A stretch of DNA of 64,000 nt from Candidatus Woesearchaeota archaeon (GCA_023898365.1 CP060219.1:248001-312000); one strand, 5' to 3'; counted from the first letter of the stretch, positions 18,822-28,416 are shown. The notes: a model not told the origin generated them from the letters alone. Translations and numbers: made by a program.

Positions 18822-20105
18822 CTAATAATACGATTCGTCCTCTTCTTCACCATCATCGCCCTTCATCTTGTTAAATCCAATAACAAGACCAAGGATGATC
18901 AAGATAATGACAAGAACGATTAACGTTATTTCAAGACCTTTCTTCAAATCAACTCCGTTTGCTCCCGCGTCGTCAACGATGTTTGCAAGAAGACTCTTGC
19001 TCACGGTGTCAACACCATCGGAAACTTCAAGTTGGAAGTATGTTTCGCCTGCTTCTGCATCATCGTTTGCATTGACTTGGAGGAAAACCGTTTTAGATTC
19101 TCCTGGGCCAACAATAAGAACGTTTGCAGGATCAAAAGAGGAGACTCCCCATGCTTCAAGACCAAGAACACGAAGCGTATATGTTTTTTGCATTGCTTCA
19201 TTATTGGTAATGATAATTGGGTACACTGCTCCCGCATCTCCCATAAACACTGACTGTGTTGAAGTCACTTGAATAAGTGTTCGGCCGCCCTGAGGTGGAA
19301 CTGTAGGTTGAGCTGAACAGGTATCACTTGCAAGCACGGTAAGTTGTCTTGTAACTGATTCTTGTTCGTATTTATCATAATCCACAGTTAACGTTACATC
19401 GTACGTTCCTGGATCAGCACATCGTGGAACCCAGATGCCGAACTCTTCGACAGTCTTTGATTCATCTTCGTCAAGTTCAGCAAGAACTTGCGCTTCTGCA
19501 AGACCAAGTCCTGGAACTTCAACAATGATGGTTAAATCTTCAAGATCTTCATTACCAATATTTTCAAGTTTGACAAGGAAGTCAACGGTTCGACCTGCCT
19601 CGATTCGGCTTGATGGTAAGATGAAGAAGTCTTCAATTGAAACAGCAGCATCACGCTCAGTTCCGCGAAGAACTAACTGATACGTTTGTTCAAACGAATC
19701 TGAGTTTCTGTCCGAGACTCTGATGCGAAGTTTTGCAAAGTCTTGTTCGATATCTGTTGGAATAGTCAAGGAAAAAGAGACTTTTTCTTGTTGTCCTGCT
19801 TCCATATCGAATGCTGGCGTTACTTGGCTGACCAAATCTCGCTCTCGATCACCATATCGATAACCAGAGATATATGCTTCAACTTGCACATCCTGCGCAT
19901 CTTGTTCAGGTAAGAGTTTTACCTCGATGTCAAGTGTGTCTCCTCGTCTGAAGACATCTGCAACTGTTGTTTCTTCCTCATATTTGTCTCCATCGATTTC
20001 GACATACACGATACCGACTGGGACAGGTTCTGCTTTGACAACTGGCGCTAAACTCAATGCCAAAACAGCAAGCAGCATTATGCTGACAAATTTTCTAAAG
20101 TCCAT
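18822..20105 (-). CDS. S-layer-like exported protein with CARDB-type domains and C-terminal anchor
   Basis: The protein has 427 residues. A signal peptide (MDFRKFVSIMLLAVLALSLA) leads into three consecutive Ig/CARDB-like domains, at about 25-150, 155-265 and 285-385. A single C-terminal helix (LEITLIVLVIILIILGLVIGF) and a short acidic cytosolic tail (GDDGEEEDESYY) follow. The layout of one signal, beta domains and a C-terminal anchor matches small putative S-layer proteins of DPANN archaea. A GGGGG element at 20113-20117 lies 7 bases before the ATG, and a TATA-like tract around 20165 lies further upstream, so the mRNA has a short leader. The protein is strongly acidic with few Cys. A role as a major surface subunit is inference. 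Confidence 0.7.
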   Translation of the reverse strand: MDFRKFVSIMLLAVLALSLAPVVKAEPVPVGIVYVEIDGDKYEEETTVADVFRRGDTLDIEVKLLPEQDAQDVQVEAYISGYRYGDRERDLVSQVTPAFDMEAGQQEKVSFSLTIPTDIEQDFAKLRIRVSDRNSDSFEQTYQLVLRGTERDAAVSIEDFFILPSSRIEAGRTVDFLVKLENIGNEDLEDLTIIVEVPGLGLAEAQVLAELDEDESKTVEEFGIWVPRCADPGTYDVTLTVDYDKYEQESVTRQLTVLASDTCSAQPTVPPQGGRTLIQVTSTQSVFMGDAGAVYPIIITNNEAMQKTYTLRVLGLEAWGVSSFDPANVLIVGPGESKTVFLQVNANDDAEAGETYFQLEVSDGVDTVSKSLLANIVDDAGANGVDLKKGLEITLIVLVIILIILGLVIGFNKMKGDDGEEEDESYY

Positions 20106-20214
20106 TTTTTTACCCCCAAACTCTAGCAGTAAGACAAACTGATGTCTCTGGAAAAGCCAAAGTTATATATAAAGTTTTCTTTTTTAACCATTTTTAAGTA
20201 GGCACTATCAGTGT

Positions 20215-23076
20215 TCACTCTTCAAGGAAAATCTCCCTTGATTTCTGTCGCATAATATCATCATTCATGACAGTTACGCGAGCTTGATAATATCCTGAAA
20301 CTGCATCATAAGGCGCCATAAAGGGAACAACCACTGATGTCGTTTCTCCGTTTCTCAAATCAAATAGAGAACTGGAAACACGAAGACCAAGTTCAGGAAT
20401 ACGAAGTTGTACACGCAAATCATCAAGAGATGAACCATAATTGTTGTACAACGTTACCCGAAGCACTCCAGGTTCACCCACTTGCAAAAAGCCAGATCCG
20501 GTTCCTTCAATACTCAATGAACGAATTTCGAAATCTGTAGAGGATCCGATGATCTGCTCCTCGATGGTGAACGTTTTTGTTGTGAAAACAGCATTTCCAT
20601 CATTATCCAAGACACCAAGAGTTGCTGTGTACGTTCCTGGTTCTTCGAAAGTGAGGGTTATCTCATCTCTCTCAGGACCAAATGCCTCGCGTCCATCGCT
20701 AAAAATCCAATAGTAATTAACGATCTCTCCATCAGCATCATACGAATAGCGTGCATCGAACGTAACTTGTTCACCCACAAGCAAATCGCCCGAAATAGTA
20801 AACGTTGCAAAAGGAGCATGTCCCTCGTCAACTGGCTGCGCAGTATACACAACAGGAACTGTTGCTTGAATAACACTACCATCAGCATCACTAATTTCAA
20901 AAACAACCGCTGTTTGAAAATCCACGCCAACAAGTGGAGTGACCACGAACAAGTTATTTGCTTGTTCCACAACCGAAACCAAGGACTCATCGTTTGCAAG
21001 CACAGAAATACTGAGCAAAGCAAAAGGAGTTTCATCTTGTTCAAGCATGGTTGACAAGTCGATTGTTACAGAGGAACCGTCAAACGCGACAGTTGCAGGA
21101 GTAAACTCAAGCACCTTATTGATAATGGTAACCTCTGCTTCATCCAAAAAGACAGCTAAATCGTTTGACACCGCAACATGCAAAGTGGCAGTTGATGGAA
21201 CAGCAATAGTTGCAGGAAGAACAGGCAAATAATATCTGAGTTCTTCTTGTTCATCAATAAACCAACCTTTAATAATGTCAATCAAATCATCGATAAACGG
21301 TTGATCGACTGGCACGAGTTCAAATGTACCTGCAGTTGTTTCAAGCGAAACTTCAACCTCATCATACACGAGATTGTTTTCAGCTGAAAGAACAAAGGAA
21401 ACATATGCGGAGCTGAGTCGTTCAAAAGAAGTTGTTTGCACAGTAAATTCTTCATCTGCAAAGAAAGTGATGTCCTGTATTGAAATCACCTCAATGCCCG
21501 TTCCGACAACATCAATAGTAATTGTATCAGAGGCGCTTGCATCGCTTGGATCTGTTGCCGTGACAGCGACAAGTACATCACTTGCTTCTGCTAAGAAGTG
21601 ACAAGATAAATCTGCCGTGTTTGCACCAATATTAGTAAGAGAACAAACAACATTTGGCGATGAAGAACTCACTGAAAAGGTCAAAGGATCATTGTCAAGA
21701 TCTGAAAAGACAACACCACTTACCACACCAGAAAAACCAACAGCTGCTGAAAAAGTCAAACTGCTAACATCAATTGTTGGCGCATGGTTACTGGCTGCAA
21801 AAACAGTGACTGGCAAGGTGTCAGTGACAATGCCGCCGTTGTTATCGTTTGCAGTGACCGTAACCGTTGCACTTCCTTGAGAAGGAAGCGTACAATACAA
21901 ATCAGCAGTTGAAGACTGCACATTCTGCAAAGCACAAGTAGCAACAACACCATTTGATGAAGAAACACTCAAATCAAGAGCATCACCATCAGCATCAGAA
22001 AACGTCACCTGACTAACAACACCAGCAAAACCAACCTCTTCACTAAACGAAGAAGCAACAATATCAACAACAGGATCTGTGTTGACTGGCCCTTGCGTAA
22101 CAGTTACAGGAAGAAAGTCAGTGACGATGCCGCCGTTGTTATCGTTTGCAGTGACCGTAACTGTTGCACTTCCTTGAGAAGAAAGCGTACAATACAAATC
22201 AGCAGTTGAAGACTGCACATTCTGCAAAGCACAAGTAGCAACAGCACCATTCGATGAAGAAACACTCAAATCAAGAGCATCACCATCAGCATCAGAAAAC
22301 GTCACCTGACTAACAACACCAGCAAAACCAACCTCTTCACTAAACGAAGAAGCAACAATATCAACAACAGGATCCGTATTTAGTTGCGGCTCAATAACTT
22401 GAACAACAACAGTACCAGAAACAGGCGAGTTTACCCCATCACTGACCGAAACCTGAACGCCTACATTTTGTGCAACTTGCAAAAAGTCACAATACACATC
22501 AACACTGTTTGCTTGCAAATTTGTCATCGTACAAGCAAGGGCGTCTGTGTTTGAAACTTCCAATGAAGGAGATAACGCGACACCCTCAGGATCTGAAAAT
22601 GTAGCAGTTGCGACAACGCCTTCAAAGCCAACTTCTTCGCTGAATTGTTCAGGAGAAAAAGAGATTGTTGGTGGAAGATTAGGTTCTTCAGGAATTAAGA
22701 CATTTAATCCTGGAACAGGAGTAATCATTTCGCCAATCGCGTTCGTCGCATAATATTTAATGTAGTATAAACCAGAAGGTTGATTGATAGAGAATTGATA
22801 GGCAACCAAACCACCAGGATTTGTCATGACGTTTTGATCTTGCGCAATAACCGCAAGCTCGTTCGAAGATGAATCTTCCAAGACAACCCGGTATGAGACG
22901 GGCACATGGTTTGTTCCCCAAGTCGTATCTAATTCAAGTGTTTCTCCAGAAACAATTTCTCGAAACTGACTTGGCGAATGTCCATCAGTCCAATAAATGC
23001 TTCCCGACATAATTGCAAGCGATGGCGCAACAAGTAGTGCGACCAGCGCCAACATGATGATGGTGACATATTTCAT
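20215..23076 (-). CDS. Exported Ig/cadherin-like repeat protein with a PKD domain
   Basis: The protein has 953 residues. The signal peptide (MKYVTIIMLALVALLVAPSL) is followed by a beta domain and then four related repeats of about 95 residues, recognisable by FSEEVGFAGVV and FSDADGDALDL; two adjacent copies are nearly identical. An Ig-like region follows. Then comes a PKD domain (near residues 755-840) with YSYDADGEIVNYYWIFSDG and TFEEPGTYTATLGVLDNDG, and a C-terminal CARDB-like domain. There is no membrane anchor. Each repeat contains a paired Cys pattern (CALQN...YC) that could form a disulfide. A GGGGG element lies at 23087-23091, 10 bases upstream of the ATG. The gap to the preceding gene is 32 bases, so the two are probably cotranscribed. 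Probably a surface adhesion or structural protein. Confidence 0.8.
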   Translation of the reverse strand: MKYVTIIMLALVALLVAPSLAIMSGSIYWTDGHSPSQFREIVSGETLELDTTWGTNHVPVSYRVVLEDSSSNELAVIAQDQNVMTNPGGLVAYQFSINQPSGLYYIKYYATNAIGEMITPVPGLNVLIPEEPNLPPTISFSPEQFSEEVGFEGVVATATFSDPEGVALSPSLEVSNTDALACTMTNLQANSVDVYCDFLQVAQNVGVQVSVSDGVNSPVSGTVVVQVIEPQLNTDPVVDIVASSFSEEVGFAGVVSQVTFSDADGDALDLSVSSSNGAVATCALQNVQSSTADLYCTLSSQGSATVTVTANDNNGGIVTDFLPVTVTQGPVNTDPVVDIVASSFSEEVGFAGVVSQVTFSDADGDALDLSVSSSNGVVATCALQNVQSSTADLYCTLPSQGSATVTVTANDNNGGIVTDTLPVTVFAASNHAPTIDVSSLTFSAAVGFSGVVSGVVFSDLDNDPLTFSVSSSSPNVVCSLTNIGANTADLSCHFLAEASDVLVAVTATDPSDASASDTITIDVVGTGIEVISIQDITFFADEEFTVQTTSFERLSSAYVSFVLSAENNLVYDEVEVSLETTAGTFELVPVDQPFIDDLIDIIKGWFIDEQEELRYYLPVLPATIAVPSTATLHVAVSNDLAVFLDEAEVTIINKVLEFTPATVAFDGSSVTIDLSTMLEQDETPFALLSISVLANDESLVSVVEQANNLFVVTPLVGVDFQTAVVFEISDADGSVIQATVPVVYTAQPVDEGHAPFATFTISGDLLVGEQVTFDARYSYDADGEIVNYYWIFSDGREAFGPERDEITLTFEEPGTYTATLGVLDNDGNAVFTTKTFTIEEQIIGSSTDFEIRSLSIEGTGSGFLQVGEPGVLRVTLYNNYGSSLDDLRVQLRIPELGLRVSSSLFDLRNGETTSVVVPFMAPYDAVSGYYQARVTVMNDDIMRQKSREIFLEE
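21821..22080 (-). repeat. Near-identical tandem coding repeat, copy A (297-bp period)
   Basis: The DNA from 21821 matches that from 22118 almost base for base at an offset of 297 bp (99 codons). It encodes one Ig/cadherin-like domain with the DADGDALDL loop. Confidence 0.85.
22118..22377 (-). repeat. Near-identical tandem coding repeat, copy B (297-bp period)
   Basis: This is the second copy of the 297-bp unit. Differences from copy A are a handful of single bases, for example GATCCGT versus GATCTGT at the end. Confidence 0.85.
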
Positions 23077-23108
23077 TTTCCTTGTACCCCCTTATATAAT
23101 AAGCAGTA

Positions 23109-25061
23109 TTATTTTCCTGGTGTGTACGCGACACCAAGAGTGACTTGCGTGTTTGGTTTTCCAGATACATCATCTGAACCAAGTACGTGCGTTGTTGAAA
23201 CACCAAGTTGCAAACCCAAATCTCTCAACACTTGACGAGTATATGCTGCGCCAATTCGAGAAACTCCCGTACTAACTGACGTGTTCTCAGAAGAATATGC
23301 TGCATCTTCTTCAGTGTAACCGCCAAACGTAAGAAGGCTTGTTTCACGCAATGAATTATCTGCAGATCCAAATCCGTAACCAACTTCTCCAAATGCAGTT
23401 AACGCATCCTTTTCTGTTGCTTGCCAAGTTAAACCAAGACCGGCAACCGGACCAAGCAGTGAGGCGTCAGAGGTGTAAACCGATTCTGAATCGAACGTGT
23501 CAAGAACTTCTTGTCCGCCAACCATTCTAGGATTTTCTGCGTGGAAACTTGAACTAGTTTCTTCACCGCGAGCAAGGTTGAGTGCGCCAAGTCTTGCATC
23601 AAGCGTGAATGAACCATCTTTGTTAAGCATCGGTACTGAATACACGAGCGCGTCAGATGGATTTGATCCAAGACCTCTTGCGTAAGAGAACACGCCAGGA
23701 ATTCCTGAACGCTCGGCGATAGTAGATCGACCTTGATTGATTTTTACATGATCAATGCGTGCCTGTTGTACTTGCTCTTGTTCACGTCGTGCAAGCTCTT
23801 CTTCACGAGCACGAAGTTCATTCTCTCGCAAATTATTCCATGTTTGTCTTGCAAGTGCTACGCGGTTAACATACTCAAGTGCGATTGAAGCTTGAGCAAG
23901 AGGAAGAGTTTCCTGTGAAACAATGGTCTGTCCGACAGCAGACGAATCTATACCAAGCGAATCAACGAGTTGTGTTGCGACACTATCCATATACGCGTTC
24001 GATAAATCTTGCAAACTTGCAGCAACTTCGTCACGAGCAATAAGTTTTCCGCCAAATTCTTGTTTGAAAAGAGAATCTGACTGTGCGAATGTCGCGAACA
24101 ATTTGTAAGCAAGGTCAGATGAAGCCCACGCTGCCATGTCAGCTCGAAGGCTGTCAAGCGTTACATAACCAGAATCTTGCTTTGCTTCTCGCGTATGAAT
24201 TTTTAACACAATGCTACCATTTCCACTTTTGAAGCGAAGAACTTCTTCAATACCTTCTTCAAGAGAATCTGCTTCTTGTGCAAGATTTTCTGGATGTTGA
24301 GCAAGCCATTGGTTGTGCTCCATGACCTTATCAATGTCTGCTTGCGGTGGTAAAGGAACGTAAGCGACAGAAATTCCATGGCTCGATAAGTAGTCATAAA
24401 TAGGTTTGACATTTGCAAGGGCAGGAAGCAAAATAGTCTCACCCGCTCTTGGACCATAATTTGGACTGTTAGGGTTGAACACAAAGTTTCCCGTGTGAAG
24501 AGAATCTCCTACGAAACCAGAAACCGTTGAGCTTGGATTTGCTGCAACAATTGCTTGCCAGCGATACCAATCAAATTTAACACCCTTTGAAATCGCTGAA
24601 AGTTCTTTCAAATTATCTTGCGATAAGTTTGCAAGTGCACCAGTAAGAGTAACATCAAGGCCTTTACGCATCGATAAGGATTGGCCAAGTCGCACCGTGC
24701 TTACCAGATCTCCCTTTTCGAAAGTGTATACACCGCCAAAACCATCTTGGAGCAAAGATCGTACATCATCTGATTCTGGATTGACAAGAACTTTTGGCAC
24801 ACCATTGACAAGTGCTGGCGTTGATAACGCAGGAACTGCAGGAGCAGCCTGTTCAGGAGCAACTTCAATTGGCGCGGCAAGTGAATCCGCTCCAGTTGAA
24901 TTTTCAGAAACGTGTGCAGCAATCGGCCAAGGATTCATGTTAAAATCTTCTCCTCCCGTGTCCGCAAGTGCCTCTGGTTGAGAAAATGCAAGAGAAGCAC
25001 TTAATCCTAGCGTTGTAGCAGCAACAAGAACTCTATTTAGTAAATTTGGTGTTTGTTTCAT
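23109..25061 (-). CDS. Exported protein with coiled coil and beta-barrel-like C-terminal region
   Basis: The protein has 650 residues. I chose the ATG at 25061 because GGGGG (25068-25072) lies 6 bases upstream and a signal peptide follows (MKQTPNLLNRVLVAATTLGL to about residue 27). Residues 130-225 contain FDWYRWQAIVAANP and YGPRAGETILLP, faintly LysM-like. Residues 410-435 form a charged helix (RENELRAREEELARREQEQV). From about 470 to the end there are alternating amphipathic strands rich in Gly, Tyr and Thr (LGPVAGLGLTWQAT, LTAFGEVGYGFGS, RIGAAYTRQVL, TQVTLGVAYTPGK), resembling bacterial outer-membrane or autotransporter barrels. Archaea normally lack an outer membrane, so this is unusual. 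The final residue is not the Phe typical of bacterial barrels. Function unknown. Confidence 0.75.
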   Translation of the reverse strand: MKQTPNLLNRVLVAATTLGLSASLAFSQPEALADTGGEDFNMNPWPIAAHVSENSTGADSLAAPIEVAPEQAAPAVPALSTPALVNGVPKVLVNPESDDVRSLLQDGFGGVYTFEKGDLVSTVRLGQSLSMRKGLDVTLTGALANLSQDNLKELSAISKGVKFDWYRWQAIVAANPSSTVSGFVGDSLHTGNFVFNPNSPNYGPRAGETILLPALANVKPIYDYLSSHGISVAYVPLPPQADIDKVMEHNQWLAQHPENLAQEADSLEEGIEEVLRFKSGNGSIVLKIHTREAKQDSGYVTLDSLRADMAAWASSDLAYKLFATFAQSDSLFKQEFGGKLIARDEVAASLQDLSNAYMDSVATQLVDSLGIDSSAVGQTIVSQETLPLAQASIALEYVNRVALARQTWNNLRENELRAREEELARREQEQVQQARIDHVKINQGRSTIAERSGIPGVFSYARGLGSNPSDALVYSVPMLNKDGSFTLDARLGALNLARGEETSSSFHAENPRMVGGQEVLDTFDSESVYTSDASLLGPVAGLGLTWQATEKDALTAFGEVGYGFGSADNSLRETSLLTFGGYTEEDAAYSSENTSVSTGVSRIGAAYTRQVLRDLGLQLGVSTTHVLGSDDVSGKPNTQVTLGVAYTPGK

Positions 25062-25185
25062 AGTAAACCCCCTGATAACAATTTGAATCACTTTTCGCGA
25101 AAGAACCTAATTATATAAATGTTTCGATTTTGTTATTATTTAAGAATGAAGACAAATCATAGTTATGAAAGAGTTATGACACCAG

Positions 25186-26205
25186 TCAATAATCGAAAAT
25201 GCTCTTCTGAGCGCGTAGCGAAGCAGTCTTCGCAAGACGTTCAAGCACAGAACTTACCCGCTCCTCAGAAAACTCATGCCCATCACAAAGCAAACGCTTG
25301 ACTTCAGCACCGTTAACCCCTCTAAATTCAAGCACGTACTCGTCAGTTACCGGCATCGTATCAAAAACGTTAATGACTGCCTCCCAATCAAACTCTGCTT
25401 TTGCCTCAGTAAACAAGGTTTTGGCATCCTCACCAAATTCCTTAACAAGCTTAAGTGCTTTTTTAGGACCAATTCCTTTGATGCCACCTCGATTGAAATC
25501 AGTGCCAACAAGAATACCAAGCAAGAGAAGTTGGCGCCCTGAAAGTGAAAGAGAAGAAAGCACCTCCTTGAGTTCGATCAATTCAGGCATCACCGTTTTA
25601 TAAGCCGAAGTGCCAGGCATTTTTCTGCGAAACGAAATGCTGAGATTTTTTATAACACGAGGAGCGCCAAATAATAAGGCATCAGCATCTTGACTGACAA
25701 CAGCAAATGCATCACCTTTTTTTACCATATATGCTGCTTGCGCTTCTCCTTCGCTTGGTGCATCAACAAAAGGAATGCCCAGTGCAAGCAGTAAGCATTT
25801 TGCTTCTGAAATCATCTCTTGTGAAAGCGTTGCTGTGCGAGAAGCAAATTTTCTCATCCCCTCAAGATCTCTTGCTTGTTCTGCAGCATCAAATTGTTTT
25901 TGCGCTTCAACCTTAATCGCTTTTCTTCGTTCCCGCTCCTCGCGTTTAAGATCGGGAGCTTTTCCATCAAAAACAAATACGGGGCGAACACCATAGTGCA
26001 AAAGGGTGGTAAAGCGACTAAACAAACCAGAAAGATGCGATGTAACATTTCCTTTACTATCTTTTAAGGGCGTTCCATCAGGACCTCTAATCGTTGTCAA
26101 AAACATATAGAGTGTGTTAAACGCATCAACTGCGATGACCTTTCCTCGCAGATCCTCAAGCTTCAGTTCCTGAGAGTTGACAATGCCAAGAATTGGTGAA
26201 CCCAT
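25186..26205 (-). CDS. fen: Flap endonuclease 1 (FEN1)
   Basis: This 339-residue structure-specific 5' nuclease removes flaps during Okazaki-fragment maturation and base-excision repair. The start MGSPILGIVNSQELKLEDL is the usual archaeal FEN1 N-terminus. Metal-binding acidic residues lie in VIAVDAFN, VFVFDGK and in EGEAQAAYM, VSQDADALLF and GILVGTDFN. The helix-hairpin-helix GIKGIGPKKALKLV is intact. The C-terminus ends QKSIFDY immediately before the stop. This fits a shortened PCNA-interacting peptide (Q-x-x-I-x-x-aromatic) missing its final aromatic residue. The length is normal for the family. The gene follows the winged-helix protein on the same strand after 115 bases and has no obvious operon partner. 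Confidence 0.95.
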   Translation of the reverse strand: MGSPILGIVNSQELKLEDLRGKVIAVDAFNTLYMFLTTIRGPDGTPLKDSKGNVTSHLSGLFSRFTTLLHYGVRPVFVFDGKAPDLKREERERRKAIKVEAQKQFDAAEQARDLEGMRKFASRTATLSQEMISEAKCLLLALGIPFVDAPSEGEAQAAYMVKKGDAFAVVSQDADALLFGAPRVIKNLSISFRRKMPGTSAYKTVMPELIELKEVLSSLSLSGRQLLLLGILVGTDFNRGGIKGIGPKKALKLVKEFGEDAKTLFTEAKAEFDWEAVINVFDTMPVTDEYVLEFRGVNGAEVKRLLCDGHEFSEERVSSVLERLAKTASLRAQKSIFDY

Positions 26206-26320
26206 ATAACAGTGTAAGAGCACAGACTTCAAAAAGGTTGTTACTAAAAATAGGTTGTGTGAAACCCACATTCGATGTGACATGAGAACTAAGTGAAAAG
26301 AAAAAAGCGAACACACGCAT

Positions 26321-27439
26321 CTATTGTTCTTCTAGTTGTACAAGAGTCAAACCAGAAAGATCTTTGTCAAGACGGTCTTGAGCTTTCTTTGCAACATCAC
26401 CTGTTGAAATAAGCATAGTTGGCAAGCGATATTGTTGCAAACCAAAATAAATGGCAACGACATCGTTTTCAGAAAGTTTCTTTTTGTTTTTTGCCTTGCA
26501 AGCAAATCGCACTGAACCAACAGGCGAAGGTACTGCAATAATGAATTCATAATCTGCATTTTTTCGCAATTGTTTTGCAAGAAGCACGGCAATTTTTTTT
26601 GCAGTGAAAAATCGTTTCAATGAAGAAAGAAATGACGAACTATCAAGTTCAGCATACACCCCTTCATTTGATGAAATGGTTTGTTCAGAAACAACAGCAG
26701 TTGGTTTTTCAAGAGGCGTAACGGAAATTTGAGGACGAGGGTCTTCTTGAATAGAAAGTTTTTGAGAAAGAACCGTTTGTTGCACTTCTTTCTTTTGGGG
26801 CGCAGGAGGAACAGGCAAGGGTTTTTGTTCGACAGAAGGCGCAACAGTCTTTGTTGATTCTTGGTTCACAATAGGTTGCGCTTGAGGGGCTGGAGCAACT
26901 TCTTTTGCAGGCATGATAGGAGGACTATGCTGAGCAGATTCGTTCACCTGAGAAGCAGTTTTTTGTACAGGATCCAAGGCAACAGGTTTTTTCTCAGGAT
27001 GCAATATATAGTATGCTTTTTGCTTTGCTTGTTCTTCATCAAGCAAATACCAGCGCCAAAAGAGCACATCTTCACCATTCTCTTTTATAGAAAACGATGA
27101 AGAAAAATCTTTTATGGTGCGAAGTGAGACCCGAATTAAAGGCGATTGCCCTTTATCTTGAACAACTTGATGCTTTTGCAACGCTTCAGCAGTTCTGCGA
27201 TCTTTCTCATTAAGATAACCAATAAAATTGACAAGTTTTGGTTCTTGTCCAAGAAGGTAATAAATTGGACTCCCACCCATACGCATAGCAGTCATGTGAA
27301 TTTTGCCAAAACTCTTCAGTTCAGAAAGCAAGGCACCAACAAGAAAGTTGTCTTGAACACCTAAGGCTTTTCTCACCTCGTTTGGAATAATAGGACCTCG
27401 CTGTGAGATAACACGTAACACATCATCCTGAGTGACCAT
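26321..27439 (-). CDS. Winged-helix protein with a C-terminal nuclease-like domain
   Basis: The protein has 372 residues from the ATG at 27439; an ATG at 27448 is an alternative. Residues 1-65 form a winged helix (VTQDDVLRVISQRGPIIPNE, then a recognition-helix-like LVGALLSELKSFGKI). A second helical region runs to about 165. Residues 165-280 are a Pro/Gln/Ala-rich disordered linker. The C-terminal 95 residues (YEFIIAVPSPVGSVRFACKA, then AIYFGLQQYRLPTMLISTG) resemble a restriction-endonuclease-like fold, with the Lys of CKAKNKKK near the expected catalytic position. DNA binding is likely and nuclease activity is only a suggestion. A TATA box at 27463-27470 is centred 27 bases upstream of the ATG, so the mRNA is probably leaderless. 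Confidence 0.65.
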   Translation of the reverse strand: MVTQDDVLRVISQRGPIIPNEVRKALGVQDNFLVGALLSELKSFGKIHMTAMRMGGSPIYYLLGQEPKLVNFIGYLNEKDRRTAEALQKHQVVQDKGQSPLIRVSLRTIKDFSSSFSIKENGEDVLFWRWYLLDEEQAKQKAYYILHPEKKPVALDPVQKTASQVNESAQHSPPIMPAKEVAPAPQAQPIVNQESTKTVAPSVEQKPLPVPPAPQKKEVQQTVLSQKLSIQEDPRPQISVTPLEKPTAVVSEQTISSNEGVYAELDSSSFLSSLKRFFTAKKIAVLLAKQLRKNADYEFIIAVPSPVGSVRFACKAKNKKKLSENDVVAIYFGLQQYRLPTMLISTGDVAKKAQDRLDKDLSGLTLVQLEEQ

Positions 27440-27462
27440 GAAAGACAAGCAAGAAATCTTAA

Positions 27463-27470
27463 TTTATAAG
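27463..27470 (-). promoter_or_regulatory. TATA box of the winged-helix gene
   Basis: On the minus strand this reads CTTATAAA, centred 27 bases from the ATG at 27439. It is half of a divergent promoter region shared with the gene at 27553. Confidence 0.55.
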
Positions 27471-27522
27471 CGTTGAGATTTGATAAAAAAACCAATAAAA
27501 TTACTATTTAATAGTGATAAAA

Positions 27523-27530
27523 TTTATAAA
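27523..27530 (+). promoter_or_regulatory. TATA box of the metalloprotease-like gene
   Basis: TTTATAAA is centred 26.5 bases before the ATG at 27553. This supports that start over an in-frame TTG at 27538. Confidence 0.55.
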
Positions 27531-27552
27531 TTGAACATTGTTTTTAAGAACT

Positions 27553-28416
27553 ATGCACTCACATGACCCCATTGCAGAATACATTATTGCTGCTTCAGTA
27601 ATTGCCGCCAGAAAAAAACACGTGCCAACAACCCATCTTGGCAATCTTTACTTAATTCGTCAGCAAAGATCTCCAGGAGAAATAAGTATTCTTAGCATTG
27701 AAGAAATCGAAGAATGGGCAAGTAAGATAACCCCAAAAGAACTTCAAAAAGCAAGAGCGGACCTCCCTTCTCAAGTAAGAAATGTTCTGAATCATCTCGA
27801 AGCGCCAGAGAGCAAAAGACCCGAAGCAGATTATTTGGTATTTGAAAATAAAATATATGTGCGATCAGGAGATAGTGCATTATATGGGCACACCACACCA
27901 GAAGAAATTTTAGGAGACACCATTCTTGCCATTGATCCTCTTGCTGCAAGTGTTCAAGGAAGCATCTGGGCAGGATTCTATCACTCGCCATCCGATCAAA
28001 TTCACGTGAACAATCAAGCACATGAATTGCAAGCAGCACTTCTCACAAAAGGAATAAATGCCAATCAGCAACTGGCTGCACTTCCTCTTGAAAAAGTTAT
28101 TGCCACTCTTCGCCTCACCACCATCCTTCACGAATTTGGTGAGCGCGCAATCAGAAGAAATTTCCCGCATTTTTTATCAGCCGAACAAAAAGCAAACTTA
28201 CTTGCAGACCCTGAAGCAAAAGAAGCGCTCGCGGATCAATTTATATTCTACGCACTAAGAAAAGATCCCGATCAAGCATCACATTACAAAATCATTCATG
28301 AATCAACAAGAAACTCAATCAGCCTTGCTGGAAGACTTTTGCATGAAGCAAGTGTAGCAGAAAACCCTTATGCAACACATCAACAACTCATCCGCGAACA
28401 AGCAAAAGAAACTTAA
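27553..28416 (+). CDS. Putative metalloprotease-like protein with HEFGE motif
   Basis: This is a 287-residue soluble protein I cannot assign to a family. Near residues 193-201 it has ILHEFGERA, which resembles a gluzincin HExxH helix with the second His replaced by Glu. About 35 residues later KEALADQFIFYAL resembles the E-x-x-A-D-x-F helix that supplies the third ligand in ImmA/IrrE-type proteases. This suggests a divergent or inactive zinc-peptidase fold. The N-terminal half is helical with no recognised domain. There is no signal peptide. The stop overlaps the stop of the convergent RHS-core gene by 4 bases. The TATA-to-ATG spacing indicates a leaderless mRNA. Confidence 0.6.
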   Translation: MHSHDPIAEYIIAASVIAARKKHVPTTHLGNLYLIRQQRSPGEISILSIEEIEEWASKITPKELQKARADLPSQVRNVLNHLEAPESKRPEADYLVFENKIYVRSGDSALYGHTTPEEILGDTILAIDPLAASVQGSIWAGFYHSPSDQIHVNNQAHELQAALLTKGINANQQLAALPLEKVIATLRLTTILHEFGERAIRRNFPHFLSAEQKANLLADPEAKEALADQFIFYALRKDPDQASHYKIIHESTRNSISLAGRLLHEASVAENPYATHQQLIREQAKET

